DNA of 64,000 nucleotides from Rhodanobacter sp. Soil772 (GCF_001428385.1 NZ_LMSK01000001.1:869355-933354), one strand, 5' to 3'. Numbered from the stretch's first letter, positions 1 through 12,210 are shown. Numbers and translations are program-made. Notes: generated by a model not told the origin, from the sequence alone.

Positions 1-1
1 C

Positions 2-1225
<1,224 letters not shown>

Positions 1226-1289
1226 GCGCGATTGTCTGTCGGACACCCAGCCACCTCGTGGGTCGCCTCGAATAACCACACTTCAGCCT

Positions 1290-1317
1290 CGTCATCCCAG
1301 CAAAAACTGGAATGACG
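1290..1317. repeat. CGTCAT...ATGACG hairpin repeat after purB
   Basis: The outer arms CGTCAT and ATGACG and inner arms CCAG and CTGG form an imperfect hairpin with an A-rich loop. It is a degenerate single copy of the element found as a perfect pair at 13924-14002. It may act as a weak terminator for purB, but there is no T-run. Confidence 0.6.
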
Positions 1318-1350
1318 GACGTTCTAGGATTTTTCGAGGCTCCCGGCAGC

Positions 1351-1371
1351 AGTAAGTGAACCTGACCCCGT
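1351..1371 (+). repeat. left copy of a 21-bp inverted repeat bounding the accessory islet
   Basis: The sequence starts AGTAAGTGAACCTGACCCCG. Its reverse complement recurs at 3283-3303 with one mismatch (20 of 21 identical). The two copies face each other and enclose both unusual genes and the attC site. From memory, similar AAGTGAACCTGACCCC strings occur near REP-associated transposases in gammaproteobacteria; this cannot be verified here. No transposase lies inside. Confidence 0.75.
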
Positions 1372-1578
1372 CTGTGGGGGGGGATAAGGCTTATTATCCC
1401 TATCCTCGCAATACACACAAGGCTTTTTACTCTTTTCTCGACCGCTCATCCACGCGCAAAGCCACTGTCTGTACTGAGTTTTTCTTTTCGACGCAAAAAA
1501 CGGGGACATCGACCCCCAATGTATATATGCTTCAATCTGGGATCTAATAAGCGCCATACCTCTCTGAGAGCCCTCTAA

Positions 1579-2418
1579 ATGTTTAATTTCCTCGTAAACA
1601 TAGGCGGTTGGCTGGAGCCTCGTGGCGAAATGCTCGCGAGCCGAGTATTTGAGTTTGCGGATGCCGCTGTCGATGAAGAGCTGCGTGGTACTGATGGTCG
1701 CATCGATCTCCAGCGCGCTATTAAACTACCAGTTCTATTCGCCGAGGAGACTCACCCGAATCAGCAACAATTTGCGCGAGTTGGCCTCATATCGCACATT
1801 CGTCTTTCCGGGCGTAGTTACGAATTCCAGTTCTCGGTGGATCCTCTGGTTCCACCAATCTCTAACATGAAGCTTCAAGAGATCGGCCTAGAGCTCGGCA
1901 TCAGTAACGGCGAGCTTTCCCGCACACATTGGGCGGTGAAGGAGGCTGACCTTTTTAGGACTCTACTCAGACACGCGCAACCCACTCGCTCTAGGCCACG
2001 CGTATTTACAATCAATGATCCGGAAGTAACCGAAGATGTCCTCGTTTCTGTGATGATGCCCTTTGATACCTTGTTCTCAGGTGTCTATGCGTCAATCCAA
2101 GGTGCGGCAGAGGACTCGGGAATGCGCTGCCGACGCGCCGATGAAATTTGGGAAAATCCGGCAATCATCCAAGACATAGTTAACCTAATAGATCGTGCCA
2201 AGGTTGTCATATGCGACTGTACGGGGCGAAATCCAAATGTCTTCTACGAGATCGGGATAGCACACGCCTTGGGCCGAGAGGTCTTACTGCTAACTCAGTC
2301 AGAGCATGACGTGCCATTTGATCTGAGACACTTGCGCTATATCTCCTACTTGAACAATGGCGAGGGTTTGCAAGAACTAAGAGAGCGCTTGGCGAGACGA
2401 CTCGCTGATCTCGCATAG
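1579..2418 (+). CDS. nucleoside 2-deoxyribosyltransferase/TIR-like domain protein, unknown function
   Basis: This 279-residue protein has two parts. Residues 1-150 are unrecognised. Residues 151-279 match the nucleoside-deoxyribosyltransferase-like (STIR/TIR-like) fold. Visible motifs are VSVMMPFD at 156-163, CRRADEIWENPAIIQDI at 184-200, ICDCTGRNPNVFYEIGIAHALG at 211-232 (in two parts: ICDCTG and NPNVFYEIGIAHALG), and VPFDLRHLRYISY at 245-257. Glu224 in the ExGxAxA segment corresponds to the family nucleophile. Such folds cleave N-glycosidic bonds of nucleotides or NAD, and several act as phage-defence effectors, including retron-associated ones. The ATG follows an in-frame TAA immediately upstream, with GAGAG about 8 nt before it. 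Base composition is clearly more AT-rich than its neighbours, which suggests transfer. An attC site follows directly. The domain call is fairly sure; the biological role is not known. Confidence 0.75.
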   Translation: MFNFLVNIGGWLEPRGEMLASRVFEFADAAVDEELRGTDGRIDLQRAIKLPVLFAEETHPNQQQFARVGLISHIRLSGRSYEFQFSVDPLVPPISNMKLQEIGLELGISNGELSRTHWAVKEADLFRTLLRHAQPTRSRPRVFTINDPEVTEDVLVSVMMPFDTLFSGVYASIQGAAEDSGMRCRRADEIWENPAIIQDIVNLIDRAKVVICDCTGRNPNVFYEIGIAHALGREVLLLTQSEHDVPFDLRHLRYISYLNNGEGLQELRERLARRLADLA

Positions 2419-2420
2419 GG

Positions 2421-2480
2421 AAAAAACAATTCATCCTAGCCAAAGCCGTTTCGCGGCACGGCTTAATTCAAGCGTTACAC
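2421..2480 (+). other. integron attC recombination site
   Basis: The segment has the layout of a 60-bp attC (59-base element). It starts with a degenerate left core ending in AAC at 2425-2427, followed by AATTCATCC, and has a GC-rich palindromic centre around AGCCGTTTCGCGGCACGGCT. It ends with TTAATTCAAGC and the right core GTTACAC at 2474-2480 (consensus GTTRRRY, one mismatch). It resembles, from memory, the attC of aadA-type cassettes at most positions. Recombination would cut after G2474, leaving the next gene's start only 27 nt downstream, as is usual for a cassette. No integrase gene and no second attC are visible in the window. Confidence 0.8.
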
Positions 2481-2501
2481 GGCAGCTCAACAGGAGGCAC
2501 C

Positions 2502-3263
2502 TTGACCCGTCCAGCCGATAAAGATCGTCTCATTTGGCTATTGCAAGAACAAAGCCGCTCATCGAATCGAAACGTCCGCTCGACGCTCAAGCTTTCCGAC
2601 GACCGGTACGCCAAGATTAAGCAGGAGTTGCTGGATGAGAAGCTGATCGAAAAGGTGAGAGGCCAGGGCGGCGGCGTCCAAATCACTGCTCGCGGCATGA
2701 AGGAGAAGACGCTTCCAGACGCCGTGTCGTCCGTCGAAAACGAGAAAGCCCTCTACACGCCGTTTGTCGCTATCTTGGATGCCGAGGCAGCCGAAAACGA
2801 AGAAGCAGCGCTTGTCATTGACACGAGCGGATTGCGGAAGAGTGGCAAGTGGTCAAACCCGGATGTCACCAAAATATCGGTGAGAAAATTTCCGATCCTT
2901 AAGACGCACCGTGTGATCCTTACCACGTACGAACTCAAGCAATGGAAGCGATGGAACGTTGAATCCGTCTTTGAAGCAGCATCGCAGCGCCGATTCGCTC
3001 ATGAGGCATATGTCGTCCTTGAATGGGCCAAAGGCGAAGAAGTTGTAGGTCTAGAAGAGATAATTTCTGTATGCAGCCGGTTCGGTGTCGGCCTACTCAC
3101 ACTCCACCCGTACTACTCATCCTTTCGGTACGCCATCCAGCTCGATGCGGAAAAGCACGCCACCTCCGACGATTATGTGGAAGAATACCTTGGGTACGTA
3201 TTCGAGAAGAATGTTGATGCAAGGAAAAGTTACGAAAGTCTCTGTATGGCGGAGGGCGTATAA
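2502..3263 (+). CDS. winged-helix plus PD-(D/E)XK nuclease-like protein, unknown function
   Basis: This 253-residue protein starts at TTG. A strong AGGAGG at 2492-2497, 4 nt before it, decides the start. Residues 5-70 look like a winged helix (KDRLIWLLQEQSRSSNRNV ... LSDDRYAKIKQELLDEKLIE ... GGGVQITARG). Residues 82-215 resemble the COG2958-type restriction-endonuclease-like domain: ALYTPFVAILDAEA, WSNPDV with Pro120-Asp121, then YELKQWKRWNVESVFEAA with Glu144-Leu-Lys146, then FAHEAYVVLEW. This Pro-Asp...Glu-x-Lys order matches PD-(D/E)XK nucleases. Composition is AT-rich relative to neighbours. It lies 83 nt after the NDT-like gene, with an attC between. Activity is inferred; the fold could be catalytically inert. 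Confidence 0.7.
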   Translation: MTRPADKDRLIWLLQEQSRSSNRNVRSTLKLSDDRYAKIKQELLDEKLIEKVRGQGGGVQITARGMKEKTLPDAVSSVENEKALYTPFVAILDAEAAENEEAALVIDTSGLRKSGKWSNPDVTKISVRKFPILKTHRVILTTYELKQWKRWNVESVFEAASQRRFAHEAYVVLEWAKGEEVVGLEEIISVCSRFGVGLLTLHPYYSSFRYAIQLDAEKHATSDDYVEEYLGYVFEKNVDARKSYESLCMAEGV

Positions 3264-3282
3264 TCGATTTAGTCGAGCAAAA

Positions 3283-3303
3283 ACGGGGGCAGGTTCACTT
3301 ACT
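3283..3303 (-). repeat. right copy of the 21-bp inverted repeat
   Basis: This is the reverse complement of 1351-1371 with a single mismatch. It begins 20 nt after the winged-helix/nuclease-like gene and marks the right edge of the AT-rich islet. High-GC sequence of the gstA region resumes just after it. No target-site duplication is seen outside the two copies. Confidence 0.75.
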
Positions 3304-3379
3304 CCATGATGAAAGGCTTGCGCCGAAAGTGAAGCCAACTCTCTTCGCGAAGCCCCTCCTGCACATCCCACCAAACGCG

Positions 3380-3409
3380 AACGGCCGGCATCTCGCGATG
3401 CCGGCCGTT
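3380..3409 (-). terminator. hairpin downstream of gstA
   Basis: A perfect 13-bp stem (AACGGCCGGCATC, loop TCGC, complementary arm) lies 20 nt after the gstA stop. The following minus-strand bases CGCGTTTGG contain only a short T-run, so intrinsic termination is plausible but not certain. Confidence 0.6.
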
Positions 3410-3429
3410 TGCGTTTGAGCGGCGACCGG

Positions 3430-4047
3430 TCAAGCGGCCGCTTTGATCAGCCCTTCTGCCTGCATCGCCTTCTGCACCGCCGGCCGCTCGGCCACGCGCT
3501 TCTGGAAAGCCAGCAACGCCGGGAAGCCGGACAGGTTCAGATCGACGTGCTTCGCCCAGTTGGTGACGGTGAACAGGTAGGCGTCGGCTGCGGTGAAATG
3601 GTCGCCGAGCAGCCACGGCTGCTTCGCCAGCACGTCTTCGATCAATTGGTAGCGCTTGAGCAGGTATGCCTTGCGCTCGGCGCGGGTGGGCTCCGGGGTA
3701 TCCGGTTTGAACAGCGGGCTGTAGGTCTTGTGGATCTCGGAGTTGATGTAGCCCAGCATCTCCTGCAGGCGGTAGCGCGCCAGCGTGCCGTTGGCGGGGG
3801 CCAGGCCGCTCTCGGGCTTGAGGTCGGCCAGGTACTGCACGATCGCCGGGCCTTCGGTCAGCAGTTCGCCGTTGTCCAGCGCCAGCACCGGCACGTAGCC
3901 TTTCGGGTTGATCTGCCAGAAATCCGCGCCGCCTTCGGTGCGCTTGGCCTTGCCGTCGACTTTTTCCAGCGGCAGCGCGATGCCGGCTTCCAGCGCCACG
4001 ATGTGCGGCGACAGCGAGCAGGCGCCCGGCGAGTAATAAAGCTTCAT
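3430..4047 (-). CDS. gstA: glutathione S-transferase, beta class
   Basis: This is a 205-residue cytosolic beta-class glutathione transferase, close in length to E. coli GstA (201). It conjugates or reduces electrophiles and peroxides with glutathione. Cys10 and His106, the beta-class active-site pair, are both present (PGACSLSPH and INSEIHKTYS). The thioredoxin-like N-domain motif NPKGYVPVL and the glutathione-contacting LLTEGPAIVQYLAD are intact. CGGAG precedes the ATG by 7 nt. It is divergent from an HxlR-type regulator across a 177-nt gap containing a palindrome, which suggests control by that regulator. Confidence 0.93.
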   Translation of the reverse strand: MKLYYSPGACSLSPHIVALEAGIALPLEKVDGKAKRTEGGADFWQINPKGYVPVLALDNGELLTEGPAIVQYLADLKPESGLAPANGTLARYRLQEMLGYINSEIHKTYSPLFKPDTPEPTRAERKAYLLKRYQLIEDVLAKQPWLLGDHFTAADAYLFTVTNWAKHVDLNLSGFPALLAFQKRVAERPAVQKAMQAEGLIKAAA

Positions 4048-4158
4048 GCGTTTTCTCCGTGATGGGGACGTGGGGAAGAATCACCGTCGCGGCGGCGCAA
4101 GCCTGCGTACCGGGACGATGACGGCATGCTAGCCATCATGGTTACTCATGGATACCAC

Positions 4159-4173
4159 CTAACCATCGGTTAG
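4159..4173. promoter_or_regulatory. palindromic operator candidate between gstA and hxlR-type gene
   Basis: CTAACCATCGGTTAG is a perfect 6-bp inverted repeat with a 3-nt spacer in the divergent gap. A related half-site GGTTAC occurs at 4140-4145. HxlR-family regulators commonly bind such short palindromes between themselves and a divergently transcribed target; binding here is inferred. Confidence 0.5.
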
Positions 4174-4224
4174 CGGAAAAATGTAGTATCCGCTCGGTTA
4201 CCGAACTCCCCCGAAGGAACTCCG

Positions 4225-4650
4225 ATGGGCCTGCCCGTACGCAAGAGCAAGGTCGCCGCACCGCCGGCCTGCCCGCTCACCGAAAGCCTGGCGCTGCTGC
4301 GCGGCGCGTGGGCGCCGAACGTGGTCTGGTACCTGAGCGCCGAACCGCGCCGCTTCGGTGAACTGCGCCACGACATCCCGCGCATCTCCGCGCGCGTGTT
4401 GAGCGCGCGGCTGCGCGAGCTGGAATCGCGCGGGCTGGTGACGCGGCGCGTGCTGGATACTTCGCCGCCGTCGGCCGAGTACGCGCTCACGCCGCTCGGC
4501 CGCGAGCTGCTGCCGGCGATCCAGGCGCTGGCCAGCGTGGGCTGCAAGCTGATCGCGGAATGGAAAGCAGGCGCGTCGAAGCGCGCGCCCGCCGCCACAC
4601 GCGGAACGATCGCCGGCGGCCGCCGGCAACCTCGGGCGACCGGCCCGTGA
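4225..4650 (+). CDS. HxlR-family winged-helix transcriptional regulator
   Basis: This 141-residue DNA-binding protein is of the HxlR (DUF24, MarR-like) type. The core runs from about residue 16 to 105: CPLTESLALLRGAWAPNVVWYLS, RRFGELRHDIPRISARVLSARLRELESRGLVTR and the wing SAEYALTPLGREL. The Cys16 position is typical of the family and can be redox-sensitive. The Arg- and Gly-rich C-terminal tail (about 115-141) looks disordered. GAAGGA before the ATG supports the start. It is divergent from gstA and convergent with cysK, with only 6 nt to the cysK stop. A likely role is aldehyde- or thiol-stress control of gstA, inferred from context only. Confidence 0.88.
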   Translation: MGLPVRKSKVAAPPACPLTESLALLRGAWAPNVVWYLSAEPRRFGELRHDIPRISARVLSARLRELESRGLVTRRVLDTSPPSAEYALTPLGRELLPAIQALASVGCKLIAEWKAGASKRAPAATRGTIAGGRRQPRATGP

Positions 4651-4656
4651 CCGCGC

Positions 4657-5595
4657 TCAGACTTCGTCCGAGCCCTCGTTGACGCCCTCGAACAGGAACG
4701 TCGACAAGTAACGTTCTCCCGTGTCCGGCAGCATCGCCAGCAGCACCGAGCCCGGCGGCGCATCGGCTGCCACCTGCACGGCGGCGGCCAGGGTGGCGCC
4801 GGAGGAGATGCCGGTGAAGATGCCTTCCTGCTGCGCCAGTTCGCGCGAGGTGTCGCGGGCCAGTACGTCGTCGACCAGCACGATCCGGTCGACCACCTTG
4901 CGGTTGAGCACGGCCGGCACGAAGTCCGGGGTCCAGCCCTGGATCTTGTGCGGCTGCCATTCCTTGCCGGAGAGCAGCGCCGCACCGGTCGGTTCGGTGG
5001 CGATGATCTGCACGTTCGGACGCGCCACTTTCAGCACCTCGCCCACGCCGGTCAGCGTGCCGCCGGTGCCCCAGCCGGTAACGAAATAATCCAGCCGGCG
5101 GCCGGCGAAGTCGCGCAGGATTTCCGGCGCGGTGGTCTGCCGGTGATACGCCGGGTTGGCGGGGTTCTCGAACTGGTTGGTGAAGAACCAGCCGTGTTTC
5201 TGCGCCAGCTCCACCGCCTTCGCCACCATGCCGCTGCCGCGCGCGGCGCCGGGCGTGAGCACGACCTTGCCGCCGTAGGCGCGGATCAGCTTGCGCCGCT
5301 CGATCGAGAAGGTATCGGCCATCACCGCCACGAACGGATAGCCGCGCGCCGCGCAGATCGCAGCCAGCGCCACGCCGGTGTTGCCCGAGGTGGCTTCGAT
5401 CACGGTCTGACCGGGCTTCAACGTACCGCGCTGCTCGGCGTCCAGGATGATCGCCAGGGCGAGCCGGTCCTTCACCGAGCCGGCCGGGTTGAACGCCTCC
5501 ACCTTCACGTAGAGTTCGACGTGCTTCGGGGCGAGGCGGTGGAGCCGGATGATCGGCGTGTTGCCAATGGTGTCGAGGATGCTGTCGTAGATCAT
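4657..5595 (-). CDS. cysK: cysteine synthase A (O-acetylserine sulfhydrylase)
   Basis: This PLP enzyme makes cysteine from O-acetylserine and sulfide in the cytoplasm. Its 312 residues match the family. Lys42 in NPAGSVKDR is the PLP-linking lysine. TSGNTG at 69-74 is the substrate loop, GTGGTLTG binds the PLP phosphate, and ISSGA near residue 270 is conserved. GGAG lies 7 nt before the ATG. It is divergent from roxA. CysK rather than CysM is preferred because of the overall pattern, but a cystathionine beta-synthase-like paralogue is not excluded. Confidence 0.92.
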   Translation of the reverse strand: MIYDSILDTIGNTPIIRLHRLAPKHVELYVKVEAFNPAGSVKDRLALAIILDAEQRGTLKPGQTVIEATSGNTGVALAAICAARGYPFVAVMADTFSIERRKLIRAYGGKVVLTPGAARGSGMVAKAVELAQKHGWFFTNQFENPANPAYHRQTTAPEILRDFAGRRLDYFVTGWGTGGTLTGVGEVLKVARPNVQIIATEPTGAALLSGKEWQPHKIQGWTPDFVPAVLNRKVVDRIVLVDDVLARDTSRELAQQEGIFTGISSGATLAAAVQVAADAPPGSVLLAMLPDTGERYLSTFLFEGVNEGSDEV

Positions 5596-5687
5596 GGGAG
5601 TGCTCCGGCAGGCTGGGGAAAAAACCGTCGCGCGATCATGCTCCCGCCCAGGTGAAGATTTCCGTCAGAAGCCATGCCGGTCGCCGC

Positions 5688-5693
5688 TACAAT
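5688..5693 (+). promoter_or_regulatory. -10 box implying a leaderless roxA mRNA
   Basis: TACAAT ends 6 nt before the roxA ATG at 5700, so transcription would begin at or next to the start codon. No Shine-Dalgarno sequence precedes this ATG. The -35 region (about 5664-5670) is weak. Confidence 0.45.
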
Positions 5694-5699
5694 GCGCGA

Positions 5700-6896
5700 A
5701 TGACCAAGCCAGCCCCCTTTCCGATCGAAGTCCGTGGCTCCGCGAAGCAGCCGCTGGGCATGTCGCCCGCCCGTTTCCTGCGCGACTACTGGCAGAAGCG
5801 CCCACTGCTGATCCGCAACGCCTTCCCCGACTTCCAGCCGCCGCTGCAGCCGGACGACCTGGCCGGCCTGGCCTGCGAACCGGCCGCGCTGGCTCGGCTG
5901 ATCGTGCACGACGAGAAGCGCGACCGTTGGCACGTCAACTCCGGCCCGCTGAGCGAGGCCGACTTCGCCAAGACCCCGGACAGCAACTGGACCCTGCTGG
6001 TGCAGGATGTCGACAAGTGGGACGCGGACGTCGCCGGCCTGCTGCAGCATTTCGGCTTCCTGCCGAGCTGGCGCGTGGACGACGTGATGGTCTCCTACGC
6101 CGAGCCCGGCGGCGGTGTCGGCGCCCACGTCGACCAGTACGACGTGTTCCTGCTGCAGGGCTTGGGGTCGCGCCACTGGGCGATCAGCGACGACCCGCTG
6201 GCGCCGAAGGCGTTCCGCCACGACGTGGAACTCAAGCAGCTGGTGCACTTCGAATCGACCCACGAATGGCTGCTCGAACCGGGCGACATGCTGTACCTGC
6301 CGCCGGGCGTGCCGCACGACGGCGTGGCGTTCGGTGGGCCGTGCATGACGTTCTCGATCGGCATGCGCGCACCGTCGCAGGCCGAGCTGACCGGCGACCT
6401 GGCCGACTTCATCGCCGAGCACCTGCCGGAAGAATTGCGCTACGCCGATCCGGACCTCAAGCCGGCCACCGCCACCGGCGAGATCGACCGCGCCGCGATC
6501 GAACGCCTGAAGGATGCGCTGCCATTCGCCGCCGCCCTGCGCGACGACATGCTGCGCGACTGGTTCGGCCGCTTCATCACGCGCTACCGCAACGCGCAGG
6601 CACCGGCGCCGCTGGAAAAGCCGCTGGACGAGGCCGCGCTGGCCAAGCAGCTCGACGCCGGCGCGCAGTTGCTGCGCCACCCCTGGTCGCGGTTGGCCTG
6701 GAGCCGCGGCAAGTCCGCCTGCACGCTGTACGTCAGCGGCCACGCCTACCCCGCCACGCCCGCGCTGGCGCAGCAGTTGTGCGAGCAGCGTGCGCTCACC
6801 GTCGACGGCATGCTCGACGCGGTCGAACGCCATCTGTTGTTGGCCTTGGTCAACGACGGCCATCTGCTGCCACGCAAATCGCGCCGACGCCGATGA
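5700..6896 (+). CDS. roxA: JmjC/cupin ribosomal oxygenase RoxA (uL16 arginine hydroxylase)
   Basis: RoxA (YcfD) is a 2-oxoglutarate/Fe(II) oxygenase that hydroxylates an arginine of ribosomal protein uL16. The JmjC-like cupin covers about residues 90-225. The iron ligands are visible as His143 and Asp145 (GAHVDQYDVF) and His206 (PPGVPHDGVA). A winged-helix-like C-terminal domain follows. An upstream ATG at 5652 is open, but the family N-terminus fits MTKPAPFPIEV at 5700, giving 398 residues (E. coli 373). The stop overlaps the next gene's ATG by 4 nt (ATGA), so the two are probably translationally coupled. Confidence 0.9.
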   Translation: MTKPAPFPIEVRGSAKQPLGMSPARFLRDYWQKRPLLIRNAFPDFQPPLQPDDLAGLACEPAALARLIVHDEKRDRWHVNSGPLSEADFAKTPDSNWTLLVQDVDKWDADVAGLLQHFGFLPSWRVDDVMVSYAEPGGGVGAHVDQYDVFLLQGLGSRHWAISDDPLAPKAFRHDVELKQLVHFESTHEWLLEPGDMLYLPPGVPHDGVAFGGPCMTFSIGMRAPSQAELTGDLADFIAEHLPEELRYADPDLKPATATGEIDRAAIERLKDALPFAAALRDDMLRDWFGRFITRYRNAQAPAPLEKPLDEAALAKQLDAGAQLLRHPWSRLAWSRGKSACTLYVSGHAYPATPALAQQLCEQRALTVDGMLDAVERHLLLALVNDGHLLPRKSRRRR

Positions 6897-7843
6897 AGCT
6901 GCAGGACTTCCACATCGAGATCGCCGACTGGTCACGCGAGAACCAGCGCAGCGCCCTGCTCGACCTGCGCGGCAGCGTGTTCATCCAGGAACAAGGCGTG
7001 CCCGAGCAGCGCGAGCGCGACGGGCTCGATGGGGATTGCTGGCACGTGCTGGCACGCGACGACGCCGGCCGGCCGATCGGTTGCGGCCGGCTCACGCCCG
7101 CACACAAGATCGGCCGCATGGCCGTGCTGCAGGAGTGGCGCGGTCGCGGCGTCGGCGTGGCGTTGCTGCGCGAACTGGTCGCCCGCGCCCGCGCGCAAGG
7201 CTGGCCGGAAGTGGCGCTGGACGCCCAGGTCAGCGCCATCGGTTTCTACGAGCGCGAGGATTTCGTCGCGTACGGCGAGGAGTTCGAGGACGCCGGCCTG
7301 CCGCACCGGGCGATGCGCCTGGCCCTGCCCGCGGATACCGACGAAGCAGAACCGCTGCGCGACATCGGCGCACTGCCCGCCGGCACGCGCGGCGAGACTG
7401 CCGAAGCGCGTCTGCAACTGCTGCGCGACGCGCGGCACCGGCTGTCCATCTACCTGCCGTTGCTGGGCAACGATGTCTACGCCAGCGCGGAAGAACTGGC
7501 CGAACTGCGGCGCATCGCGATCTCCGGCCGCGGCGCGCAGATCCGCATCCTGCTGCACGACCCGGCCGCCGCGCTGCGCAGCGACCATCGGCTGGTCGCG
7601 CTGGCGCAGCGCCTGTCCAGTGCGATCCAGATCCGCACACCGGTGGAGGAAGCCGACCTGGCCTACATCTCGGCCTACCTGCTCAACGACGCCGGCGGTT
7701 ACCTGTTCCTGCCCGAGGCCGATCGCGCGCAAGGCCGCGCCGCCCGCCACGACCGCGCCAGCCAGGCACCGCTGCAGCAGCACTTCGACGAAGTATGGGA
7801 ACGCGCCGAACCGGCCAGCGAGCTGCAGGCGCTGGGCATCTGA
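6893..7843 (+). CDS. GNAT acetyltransferase with C-terminal PLD-like DUF7931-type domain
   Basis: This 316-residue protein is coupled to roxA by an ATGA overlap. Residues 10-145 form a GNAT acetyltransferase of the ElaA/GNAT_2 type. The acetyl-CoA-binding segment is GRMAVLQEWRGRGVGVALL, followed by ALDAQVSAIGFYEREDF. From about 170 a second domain (RLQLLRDARHRLSIYLPLL ... GRGAQIRILLHDP ... LSSAIQIRTP) resembles the phospholipase-D-like fold without HKD catalytic motifs. That makes it probably a binding or scaffold domain. Substrate and role are unknown; the link to ribosome modification is only positional. Confidence 0.8.
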   Translation: MKLQDFHIEIADWSRENQRSALLDLRGSVFIQEQGVPEQRERDGLDGDCWHVLARDDAGRPIGCGRLTPAHKIGRMAVLQEWRGRGVGVALLRELVARARAQGWPEVALDAQVSAIGFYEREDFVAYGEEFEDAGLPHRAMRLALPADTDEAEPLRDIGALPAGTRGETAEARLQLLRDARHRLSIYLPLLGNDVYASAEELAELRRIAISGRGAQIRILLHDPAAALRSDHRLVALAQRLSSAIQIRTPVEEADLAYISAYLLNDAGGYLFLPEADRAQGRAARHDRASQAPLQQHFDEVWERAEPASELQALGI

Positions 7844-8143
7844 GCCGACTGAACCGCAGCTGGCCCGGAGTTTTCGCCTGCCTGGCTGCCCATGCCCGCG
7901 ACAAAGCGCATGAAACCGTTGCCTGCGACGAAATGCTCGTTAGACCATCGTCTGAAATGCCCACCGACAGACCATTCCAGACGGCTCGCAGGTTGCCGCG
8001 TCGCAGCAGGCAAAGGCTATAATCGTCGGGATTCTCCCCAGTCATCCGTACAAGCGGCCTGTCGGGCTTGAAAACCGACCGGGAACCGCGACTTCAAAGG
8101 TCACACGGATGGCTGCAAGCATCCTTTCCCTGCCGGTGGTGAC
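7844..8143. other. 300-nt intergenic region upstream of sucA
   Basis: No gene is seen. The stretch holds the sucA promoter candidate (7993-8023) and a leader of roughly 110 nt. AGAC/GTCT half-sites (for example TTAGACCATCGTCTGAA near 7941 and CAGACCATTCCAGACG near 7969) lie upstream of the promoter and could be regulator sites; this is a guess. Confidence 0.5.
7993..8023 (+). promoter_or_regulatory. sigma-70 promoter candidate for sucA-sucB-lpd
   Basis: A perfect TATAAT at 8018-8023 is paired with TTGCCG at 7993-7998, at a long 19-nt spacing. Transcription would start near 8030, leaving about 114 nt of leader before the GTG start of sucA. Confidence 0.55.
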
Positions 8144-10984
<2,841 letters not shown>

Positions 10985-11001
10985 AGACCCAAGGATCACG
11001 C

Positions 11002-12210
<1,209 letters not shown>

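Larger units (their letters stand above)
1226..1578. other. 353-nt intergenic region, left flank of the accessory islet
   Basis: No convincing gene is seen here. The region holds a 28-nt hairpin repeat at 1290-1317 and the left copy of a 21-bp inverted repeat at 1351-1371. A G-run follows at 1375-1382, and the stretch then becomes AT-rich (about 1383-1578). A 63-codon open frame at 1356-1547 has no recognisable product or ribosome-binding site. TATATA at 1522-1527 could serve as a -10 box for the downstream gene, but no good -35 is seen. Confidence 0.6.

Noticed and set aside
1356..1547. A 63-codon frame in the islet's left flank
   Set aside because: It starts inside the inverted repeat, has no Shine-Dalgarno sequence and no recognisable sequence; listed only as part of the intergenic region.
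1351..3303. A complete insertion sequence
   Set aside because: The inverted repeats are present, but no transposase lies between them and no target duplication is seen outside.
5652..5699. An earlier roxA start at ATG 5652
   Set aside because: It adds 16 unconserved residues and overlaps the likely -10 box; the family N-terminus fits ATG 5700.
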